In this document: positions 7,116-12,486 of the stretch, in pieces
Layout of the letters: the number at the start of each line of letters is the position of its first letter
Numbering within the stretch: position 1 is the stretch's first letter
From: an uncultured Lachnospiraceae bacterium
GTDB lineage: Bacteria > Bacillota > Clostridia > Lachnospirales > Lachnospiraceae
Assembly (NCBI GenBank): GCA_910588885.1
Contig: CAJUSQ010000088.1
Location: 1-12,486 of the forward strand
Direction of reading: 5' to 3'
DNA length: 12,486 bases
Notes under the pieces: model-generated
Database searches by the model: none
What the model saw: only the letters and a program-made list of their open reading frames with translations
Told to the model about the DNA's origin: nothing
Program-made: the position numbers and the translations under genes

Positions 7116-8288
7116 CTATTCACTCCATGAAATGTCATAAAACGGCTTTTTCAGCTGTATCGGCGCCCCGTTCAAATACCCTTTCAATACGGCGACAATC
7201 TGCTCCGATGCGGTACCGTTCCCATAAGGGCTTTTCACATCCGTCCGGTCCATCCTCAATGCCTGCTCCATGGCTTTTGCAATGGCTTCCCGCTTCGGCG
7301 GGCAATTCAATATGCTCTCTGCCTGCAGGCGCCCCATCTGGCGGTCTCCAATATTTACCGTGGGCACCCCTAAGGCCGGGGCCTCTATGATTCCGCTGGA
7401 GGAATTTCCCAGTACGAACCGTGCATACTTTACTGCGCTTAAGTATCGTTTCATCCCAAGGGAATCCACCAGCTTCAGATTGTCATGCTTCGCCGCTTCC
7501 CGGGCAAGGATTTCATTGATCCTTCTTCCCCCCGCATCCGCATTGGCTTTTGTAATCAGAAAGAACAGCTCCTTTTTCCCGCACATGGCCGCCAGCAGTT
7601 CCCAAATCTGATCCGTCCCATCGCTCCCTTCCAGCGTAACCGGGTGGAACGTCACAACCGCATACTCCCGTCCTCCGGGAACCACTTCCTGCTCTTCCAG
7701 TTCCGCAAGAGAGAACGTATGTTCTTTCATGATATTCTCCACTCCCAAAGCGCCTACCTGGAATACGCGCCCCGGCTCCTCACCCATCTGAATAATACGG
7801 CGGCGATATGGTTCCGCGGAAGGAAAATGCAGATAGCTCATCTTCGTAATTGCATGGCGCACACAGTCGTCCACTGCCCCTTTGGTCAGTTCTCCACCAT
7901 GAAGATGTGCAATCGGAATCCGGGCATTCATGGCCGCTGATGCAATTGCCAGCATTTCGGTGCGGTCACCCAAAAGGATCAGCAAATCCGGCTCTTCCTC
8001 CCTGAAATATCTGCCGAAACCCAAAAGCGCATTTGCCATCATACCGGAAACGGCATATGCGTCGTCCCCCGGCTCCAGAATGGGAATTTTTCGAAAAATC
8101 GGAATGCGATCCTGCTCAATCTCCCGATAGGTATTTCCAAATTCTTCCGCCAGATGCGTCCCTGTCACCGTAAGCTGCAGCTCCCATTCCGTACACGCCA
8201 TAAGCCTTAGAATCAACGGGCGCAAAAGCCCGTACTCCGCCCGGGTAGCCGTTGCCACACAGATTTTCTTTTTCTTATTCTGCTGCAT
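7116..8288 (-). CDS. legG: NDP-sugar hydrolysing 2-epimerase LegG
   Basis: A 390-residue UDP-GlcNAc 2-epimerase family protein of the hydrolysing type (NeuC/LegG). Motifs: TRAEYG (15-20), GDRTEM (107-112), HLHGGE (128-133), HPVT (215-218) and GNSSSGIIEAP (294-304). In the legionaminic pathway it releases 2,4-diacetamido-2,4,6-trideoxymannose from its nucleotide carrier. The start chosen is ATG 8288, with GAGGAA ahead of it; an in-frame TTG at 8303 has no suitable ribosome binding site. The first codons overlap the end of legI by 14 nt, so coupling is likely. The 21-bp repeat at 7707-7727 lies within the coding region (residues 187-193). Confidence 0.9.
   Translation of the reverse strand: MQQNKKKKICVATATRAEYGLLRPLILRLMACTEWELQLTVTGTHLAEEFGNTYREIEQDRIPIFRKIPILEPGDDAYAVSGMMANALLGFGRYFREEEPDLLILLGDRTEMLAIASAAMNARIPIAHLHGGELTKGAVDDCVRHAITKMSYLHFPSAEPYRRRIIQMGEEPGRVFQVGALGVENIMKEHTFSLAELEEQEVVPGGREYAVVTFHPVTLEGSDGTDQIWELLAAMCGKKELFFLITKANADAGGRRINEILAREAAKHDNLKLVDSLGMKRYLSAVKYARFVLGNSSSGIIEAPALGVPTVNIGDRQMGRLQAESILNCPPKREAIAKAMEQALRMDRTDVKSPYGNGTASEQIVAVLKGYLNGAPIQLKKPFYDISWSE
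7707..7727 (-). repeat. Right copy of the 21-bp imperfect inverted repeat, inside legG
   Basis: Partner of 5517-5537 on the opposite strand, 19 of 21 identical. It encodes LegG residues 187-193 (KEHTFSL). Coding constraint may by itself explain this sequence, which weakens the case for a recombination site. Confidence 0.35.
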
Positions 8289-9303
8289 AAAAATGTTCCT
8301 CAAGCCCTGTTATCGTTATCAGTTCATCTTCCGTAAAATCCCGCTCCGCTGCTCTTCCCAGCACTTCATACCAACGCATCGGTGAAATCCCGCTGCCCGG
8401 ACGTTTTACGGTGATATTCTCTTCCGTAAAAACCTCCCCCTTTTGAATGCTAAGTTTTGCCACAATGCTCTTTCTGGCTACCGCCCGGTTCCCCCGTTCG
8501 GAAGGGGTCGGTTTTTTTGCCCCGTCTCCCAAAGCCCGTTCCATATTACGGACAGCCTTTATCATCGCCTTAAGCTCCTCCGGCTCCAAGCTGGCCCTGT
8601 GATCCGGTCCTTCCAGCTTTTTATCCAATGTAAAATGCTTTTCCAGCACCTGTGCTCCCAGGGCTGCCGCTCCAATCGGTACTTCGATTCCCAGGGTATG
8701 ATCCGAATAGCCAACCGGCAGGGAAAATTCCTGCTTTAATGTCAGCATTCCGTTCAGGTTCACATCCTCCATCGGTGTCGGGTATTGGGTATTGCAGTGT
8801 AGCAGTGTGACTGCCCCTGCACCTGTCCGGTTTAATACTTCCAACGCCTGTCCGATTTCCTCTAACGTACACATTCCCGTGGACATCACCACCGGTTTCC
8901 CGGTTCTGCCAATCCGCTCCAAATAGGGCAGATTCGTCACCTCTCCTGAGGGCAGCTTCCAGAAATCCATTTCAAATGTTTCCAAAAAATCAATACTTTC
9001 CAAATCAAACGGTGTCGACAGGAATCCGATTTCCAACTCCCTGCAGTACTCCGCCAAATCCTGAAAATCCTTCCGGCTTAACGCCAGGCCCTTCAGCATA
9101 TCCAGCTGGCTTTCCTGGCTTCGGGTCGTTTCTTTTTGATACTCTGCCTTTTGGGCGAAACGGGAAACCAGTTTTTCCGGCTGAAAGGTCTGGAATTTAA
9201 TATAATCCGCACCTGCCCCTTTTGCCTGTTCCACCATTTCTTTCGCTAATTCCGCATTCCCGTTATGATTCACTCCGGCTTCCGCAATTATCTTGATACT
9301 CAT
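8275..9303 (-). CDS. legI: N,N'-diacetyllegionaminic acid synthase LegI (NeuB family)
   Basis: A 342-residue synthase that condenses phosphoenolpyruvate with the 2,4-diacetamido-hexose made by LegG. EAGVNHNG is at 8-15, KFQTF at 36-40, HCNTQYPTP at 169-177, GYSDHT at 198-203, EKHFT at 221-225 and DHRAS at 234-238. A C-terminal SAF (antifreeze-like) domain follows at about 275-335. Length is normal for the family. The ATG at 9303 is chosen over the ATG at 9309 because GAGAGG lies 6 nt upstream and the protein then begins MSIKIIAEAG, as is usual. It overlaps the acyltransferase gene by 41 nt. Confidence 0.92.
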   Translation of the reverse strand: MSIKIIAEAGVNHNGNAELAKEMVEQAKGAGADYIKFQTFQPEKLVSRFAQKAEYQKETTRSQESQLDMLKGLALSRKDFQDLAEYCRELEIGFLSTPFDLESIDFLETFEMDFWKLPSGEVTNLPYLERIGRTGKPVVMSTGMCTLEEIGQALEVLNRTGAGAVTLLHCNTQYPTPMEDVNLNGMLTLKQEFSLPVGYSDHTLGIEVPIGAAALGAQVLEKHFTLDKKLEGPDHRASLEPEELKAMIKAVRNMERALGDGAKKPTPSERGNRAVARKSIVAKLSIQKGEVFTEENITVKRPGSGISPMRWYEVLGRAAERDFTEDELITITGLEEHFYAAE

Positions 9304-9970
9304 ATACATCCTCTCCAGGGCCCTGCTTTATGACCCTTGCCGGAACTCCTACCGCCGTACATGCATCCGGTATATCCCGGATCACCATGCTGCCGCCTCC
9401 GATGACCGTTCCGGCCCCAATCCGGATTCCTTGCATTACCCTTGTTCCGATTCCAAGCTCACTTCCGGTTCCGACAGATACATTTCCGGCCAGCCGCGTA
9501 TCCGGGCTTAAGGTTACATAATCTTCCAAAATCCCGTCATGGCACACGACCGCCCCCATATTCAGAAATACAAAGTCACCGATCGTAACATTGGTAGAAA
9601 TCCGGCAATCCATGGAAATGATATTGCCCTTCCCCATCCGAATATCAGAACATATGTTTGTATCTGTCAGAATCAAATTCGGAAAATGCAGCTGCGGATT
9701 TTTTCCCAATACCCCTGCAATTTTCCGCCGAAGGGAAGGACTTCCGGCGCTGATCACCACATCCGCTTCCTCTCTTCCGACTAAAAGCGTCTCGTCCGTC
9801 CCCAGATAAGGATACTCCTTTCCACCGACCCGAACCGCTTCGGATTGAGGGGAGGGATCCACATAGCCCAAAACCTCCCAAGTATCCTGCTTCCGGTTTA
9901 ATTCCTCTATCTGCCACAGGAGCTCCCGCATACAGCCGCCGGCTCCTGTCAAAATCAATTTTCTTCCCAT
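9263..9970 (-). CDS. legH: NeuD/PglD-like hexapeptide acyltransferase, probable LegH
   Basis: A 235-residue protein with an N-terminal PglD-like Rossmann-type domain (LILTGAGGCMREL, 5-17) and a left-handed beta-helix of hexapeptide repeats at about 105-212. The likely catalytic base is H144 in VVCHDGIL. The tail VGVPARVIK (208-215) is typical. In this locus it would acetylate the 4-amino group of the sugar nucleotide (LegH). NeuD relatives instead O-acetylate sialic acids, so the exact step is inferred. The ATG at 9970 has no good Shine-Dalgarno, yet it is needed to keep the N-terminal domain, and an in-frame stop lies 2 codons upstream. The 17-bp tandem repeat lies in the 110-nt gap just upstream. 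Confidence 0.75.
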   Translation of the reverse strand: MGRKLILTGAGGCMRELLWQIEELNRKQDTWEVLGYVDPSPQSEAVRVGGKEYPYLGTDETLLVGREEADVVISAGSPSLRRKIAGVLGKNPQLHFPNLILTDTNICSDIRMGKGNIISMDCRISTNVTIGDFVFLNMGAVVCHDGILEDYVTLSPDTRLAGNVSVGTGSELGIGTRVMQGIRIGAGTVIGGGSMVIRDIPDACTAVGVPARVIKQGPGEDVYEYQDNCGSRSES

Positions 9971-10023
9971 GCTTTACACTGCCTATCAATGCTCTCTTTG
10001 CTTTAAACTTCCTTCCCTGGCTT

Positions 10024-10074
10024 CCAATTTTTCCTGTTTTCCAATTTTTCCTGTTTTCCAATTTTTCCTGTTTT
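10024..10074 (-). repeat. Three perfect tandem copies of a 17-bp unit in the ptmE-legH gap
   Basis: On the coding (minus) strand the unit AAAACAGGAAAAATTGG occurs exactly three times head to tail (10074-10058, 10057-10041, 10040-10024). It lies between the stop of the guanylyltransferase gene and the start of the acyltransferase gene. Perfect identity suggests recent expansion or contraction. Each unit holds an ACAGGA, similar to the sequence next to the operon's first Shine-Dalgarno. Confidence 0.9.
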
Positions 10075-10080
10075 GGTTTC

Positions 10081-11154
10081 CTATTCTGCTTTCAAATTCA
10101 ATTTTTCTTCCATCCGGTGCATCTCTTCAAATTCCCCCATATCCAAAAAGGAATCCTCACTAATCGGGTACATCCCTACTTTACGCCCTTCTTTCAACAA
10201 TTTCTCGGATAAATCCGTCATATGAAAAAAAGTATCCTCCGGAATGTCATTTATTAAATCTGCATTTAATATGTACATGCCTGTGTTTACAAAATAAGAA
10301 AGCCGCGGCTTTTCATCCATAGAAATCACTGCACCGTTTTCACTGGAATGCACCACCCCATAGGGCACAACAATATTTTTCAAAGCCGTCACAATCGTAA
10401 GTTCATTTCCCGCTTCCTTATGATATGTATAAATATCCTCATAATCTGCATGAATTAAAATATCGCAATTCGTAACAATAAACGGAGCATCCCCGACTCC
10501 TTCCATCAGGCGCAAACTTCCGGCAGTTCCTAATGGCTTGTCTTCTTCTACATAATTCAGCTTATAATCTTTCCCGTTTTCGGAAAAATAGGATTTAATC
10601 ATACTTTTCCGGTAATTCACGGTCGCATAAAAATTCACTGCACCAAAATTCTGAAAACGGTTAATAATCCGCTCCATAATCGGAATATCCCCGATCGGGA
10701 TCAGGGGTTTGGGCAATATCTTCGTATAAGGATAAAGGCGTGTTCCCTTTCCGCCTGCCATAATCACAACCGGGATATCCTTTAAGGCATGGTTCTCTTT
10801 TTCCTTCCAATCCTTGCCCGGCTCTTTAAATACAATATCCGCTACCGTTCCATCTGCCGTTACCACCGGAAGGGCTGTTATTGCACACTTTTTCATATAT
10901 TCCTGGGCTTTTGGAATGTCTTTACGGCTGATTAGCTTGGGAGAACGGTTCATAATCTCCTGAACCTGCTCCTTCAAGTTTCCCGTCTTTATCAGCCATC
11001 TGCGAACATCCCCATCCGTAATGACTCCAACCAGATGATTCTCCGGTTCCACAATAAAAAGAATTCCCTTCGTATTCAAATCTATTTTCTGCATAGCTTC
11101 AACGACTGTTGTCTGAGGGGATGTCAGAAAAGCGTTCAACTGCTCTGGCTTCAT
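10081..11154 (-). CDS. ptmE: CBS-domain glucosamine-1-phosphate guanylyltransferase, PtmE-like
   Basis: A 357-residue protein with two N-terminal CBS motifs (about 1-115; VITDGDVRR at 44-52) and a sugar-phosphate nucleotidyltransferase domain (about 127-350). The signature AGGKGTRLYPYT is at 133-144, KP at 149-150, GTAGSL at 209-214 and the metal-binding NCD at 229-231. In Campylobacter, PtmE makes GDP-glucosamine for the GDP-linked legionaminic acid route. The CBS fusion is typical of that enzyme and sets it apart from RmlA or GlmU. Start: the ATG at 11154, 6 nt after AGGAGG. A TTG at 11160 abuts the Shine-Dalgarno and is rejected. It is the first gene of the sugar operon; the CBS pair may sense an adenine nucleotide. 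Confidence 0.82.
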   Translation of the reverse strand: MKPEQLNAFLTSPQTTVVEAMQKIDLNTKGILFIVEPENHLVGVITDGDVRRWLIKTGNLKEQVQEIMNRSPKLISRKDIPKAQEYMKKCAITALPVVTADGTVADIVFKEPGKDWKEKENHALKDIPVVIMAGGKGTRLYPYTKILPKPLIPIGDIPIMERIINRFQNFGAVNFYATVNYRKSMIKSYFSENGKDYKLNYVEEDKPLGTAGSLRLMEGVGDAPFIVTNCDILIHADYEDIYTYHKEAGNELTIVTALKNIVVPYGVVHSSENGAVISMDEKPRLSYFVNTGMYILNADLINDIPEDTFFHMTDLSEKLLKEGRKVGMYPISEDSFLDMGEFEEMHRMEEKLNLKAE

Positions 11155-11160
11155 GGTCAA

Positions 11161-11193
11161 CCTCCTGTTTCCTGCTTATCTTCCTTGATAAGC
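11161..11193 (-). promoter_or_regulatory. Leader hairpin with GGA loop plus AGGAGG: candidate CsrA site of the sugar operon
   Basis: In the leader of the sugar operon GCTTATC-AAGGAA-GATAAGC (11193-11174) is a perfect 7-bp stem with a GGA-containing hexaloop. The Shine-Dalgarno AGGAGG (11166-11161) follows about 7 nt later. GGA in a hairpin loop upstream of a second GGA in the ribosome binding site is the usual arrangement of CsrA targets. No csrA or fliW gene is in the window. Confidence 0.5.
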
Positions 11194-11222
11194 GACCGTA
11201 ATTAACTGTTGCGGACTATATC

Positions 11223-11251
11223 ATTATAACCCGAATATGAGTTGATTGCAA
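11223..11251 (-). promoter_or_regulatory. Sigma-A promoter of the ptmE-legH-legI-legG-legF operon
   Basis: TTGCAA (11246-11251), a 17-nt spacer and TATAAT (11223-11228) on the minus strand. Transcription should start near 11216, giving a leader of about 60 nt that includes the GGA-loop hairpin. Confidence 0.75.
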
Positions 11252-11294
11252 TTCCGATTTACCCGGATTTTCAGCGTTAAAACTTCCCATAACC

Positions 11295-11322
11295 ATGCAA
11301 CAATTTGACCATAAAGTTGCAT
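11295..11322. repeat. Inverted repeat ATGCAAC-N14-GTTGCAT between the divergent operons
   Basis: Two perfect 7-bp arms (11295-11301 and 11316-11322) are separated by 14 nt, in the 303-bp space between flagellin and the sugar operon. The half-sites are about two helical turns apart, which suits a dimeric regulator. The rest of this intergenic region holds the sugar-operon promoter and the flagellin leader hairpins. No clear flagellin promoter was recognised. Confidence 0.4.
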
Positions 11323-11381
11323 TTTGCACCTACTGCCACAGCTAACCTAGGGGCCGGGCAGCAGGAAGGAATCGTCCGATT

Positions 11382-11449
11382 GGGGCAGGAAGCCCCTTTG
11401 GATAAATTAAATCACATGCAGCATGGAAGCTGCAGTATATTCAAGGAGG
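11382..11449 (+). promoter_or_regulatory. Flagellin leader: two GGA-loop hairpins and Shine-Dalgarno, candidate CsrA-responsive region
   Basis: Hairpin 1 is GGGGC-AGGAA-GCCCC (11382-11396); hairpin 2 is TGCAGC-ATGGAA-GCTGCA (11417-11434). Each puts GGA in the loop. The Shine-Dalgarno AGGAGG (11444-11449) lies 10 nt after hairpin 2. In Bacillus subtilis CsrA binds a hairpin and the Shine-Dalgarno of the flagellin leader, antagonised by FliW; the same logic is inferred here. AGGGGC at 11349-11354 could compete for the GCCCC arm. Confidence 0.55.
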
Positions 11450-11457
11450 AATCTATT

Positions 11458-12486
11458 ATGGCAATGGTAGTACAACACAATCTTACAGCTATGAACTCTA
11501 ACCGTCAGTTGGGCGTTACGACTAGCTCTCAGGCAAAATCTTCTGAAAAGTTATCTTCCGGTTACAGAATCAACCGTGCAGGCGATGACGCTGCAGGCTT
11601 GAAGATTTCTGAAAAAATGAGAAGCCAGGTGCGTGGTTTGACCCGTGCATCTACAAACGCACAGGACGGCGTTTCCTTAATCCAGACCGCTGAAGGCGCT
11701 TTGAATGAAGCCCACAGCATCCTGCAGAGAATGAATGAACTGGCAGTTCAGGGTGCAAATGACACCAATGAGAACATTGACCGTGAAGCCATCAATGAAG
11801 AATTGGACGCTCTGACTCAGGAATTAGACAGAATTTCCGAAACAACTCAGTTCAATAAGCAGAACTTGTTAGACGGAACCTTTAACAGCAAGAACCTGCA
11901 GGTAGGAGCTAATGCAAACCAGAAGATTACTATCAGCATTGGCAATATGAATGCAGAAACCTTAGGATTAAAGAGCATCAAGGGAAATGAAGCTACTACC
12001 GCACAGACTGGTGTAAAACCCACAACTGTTCTTTATAACAACAAAACTTACAATTATGTTGCAAGTAAATCAATGTCCTGGAATCAGAAAGCAGCTGCAA
12101 GTGCATTCGTACGTACAGTTTCCGCAGATGCAAAAGATACACAATACGCAGGATCTTTTAATGCAACCGGAAGTTATGTATATAAGGATTCCGAAGGCAA
12201 TGAATACGGAAAAGTTTCACAGGCTAAAAAGGCAGATATCTCTGCTGCAAAGAAAACTATTTCTGCTGACATGAAAGATGCCGCGAAATTTAAGGAATAC
12301 TTAAATGTTGAAAAAACCACCGCAGATGGGCCGACTGTAGCAGCATCTTCAACAGCATTTACTTTGGATAAACCGAAGGTAGATAGCTATGCAAAAGCAA
12401 ATGCGACTATAAGTGCTGTACAGGAAGCTATTAACAGGGTATCTTCACAGCGTTCCGCACTGGGTGCATTGCAGAACAGACTGGAG
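11458..12486 (+). CDS. Flagellin, 3' end outside window
   Basis: 343 codons are visible. The N-terminal D0/D1 region is classical: MAMVVQHNLTAMNSNRQLG, then SSEKLSSGYRINRAGDDAAGL (29-48), ALNEAHSILQRMNELAVQ (81-98) and QFNKQNLLDG (131-140). A variable Ser/Thr/Ala/Lys-rich domain spans about 172-310. The C-terminal D1 helix begins at about 314 (NATISAVQEAINRVSSQRSALGALQNRLE); perhaps 60 more residues with the second D0 helix are missing. The start is the ATG at 11458, with AGGAGG 8 nt upstream. The central domain supplies many Ser/Thr that could carry O-linked nonulosonate made by the divergent operon. The QRMNELAVQ segment corresponds to the TLR5-contact region of enterobacterial flagellins. 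The symbol is left blank because several fliC/hag/fla paralogues are common in such genomes. Confidence 0.95.
   Translation, partial: MAMVVQHNLTAMNSNRQLGVTTSSQAKSSEKLSSGYRINRAGDDAAGLKISEKMRSQVRGLTRASTNAQDGVSLIQTAEGALNEAHSILQRMNELAVQGANDTNENIDREAINEELDALTQELDRISETTQFNKQNLLDGTFNSKNLQVGANANQKITISIGNMNAETLGLKSIKGNEATTAQTGVKPTTVLYNNKTYNYVASKSMSWNQKAAASAFVRTVSADAKDTQYAGSFNATGSYVYKDSEGNEYGKVSQAKKADISAAKKTISADMKDAAKFKEYLNVEKTTADGPTVAASSTAFTLDKPKVDSYAKANATISAVQEAINRVSSQRSALGALQNRLE

Noticed and set aside
9645..10061. 138-codon minus-strand open frame through the 17-bp repeats.
   Set aside because: It lies largely over the acyltransferase gene in another frame, has a repetitive low-complexity start and no family resemblance.
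11312..11345. Possible sigma-D (sigma-28) promoter for flagellin starting with TAAAGTT.
   Set aside because: The -35 half fits, but nothing like GCCGATAT occurs at 11-16 nt spacing, so it is not listed as a promoter.
1..12486. CRISPR arrays, tRNA or rRNA genes, and insertion sequences.
   Set aside because: No spaced direct repeats, tRNA-like cloverleaf, rRNA segment or transposase was recognised by eye on either strand.

Overview
The window looks like part of a Gram-positive, flagellated anaerobe of the Clostridia, most likely a Lachnospiraceae-type gut bacterium. The evidence is a flagellin of that type, AGGAGG ribosome binding sites, clean sigma-A promoters (TTGnnn-N17-TATAAT) and a SWIM/SNF2 helicase of the Firmicutes kind. 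The taxon is inferred, not proven.

Right end (about 11160-12486): a flagellin gene (+ strand, cut by the window edge) is divergently transcribed from a five-gene minus-strand operon. In transcription order that operon is a CBS-domain sugar-1-phosphate guanylyltransferase (PtmE-like), a NeuD/LegH-like acyltransferase, LegI (nonulosonate synthase), LegG (NDP-sugar hydrolase/2-epimerase) and LegF (CMP-nonulosonate synthetase). Together they make most of a GDP-linked legionaminic acid pathway whose expected acceptor is the adjacent flagellin.

Middle (5517-6364): a short tyrosine recombinase of FimB/RecV size has its own promoter and terminator and sits between the two halves of the sugar locus. 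Its reading frame is broken at an A9 tract, in a context that closely resembles a programmed -1 frameshift site (A_AAA_AAC with an AAGGAG 11 nt upstream).

Left end (1-5606): a second minus-strand operon from its own promoter encodes a GT-D fold (DUF1792) glycosyltransferase with an N-terminal coiled coil, a CgeB-like glycosyltransferase (DUF3880 plus GT1 C-terminal half), LegB (4,6-dehydratase), and a SWIM-zinc-finger SNF2 helicase that runs off the window. LegB supplies an early step of the pathway. The two glycosyltransferases are the only candidates here for attaching the sugar; no Maf protein and no LegC aminotransferase is seen.

The flagellin leader and the leader of the sugar operon both carry hairpins with GGA in the loop just upstream of a strong Shine-Dalgarno sequence. 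This is the architecture of CsrA binding sites, and suggests that flagellin and its sugar may be controlled together after transcription. All searches were by eye; no database or folding program was used.
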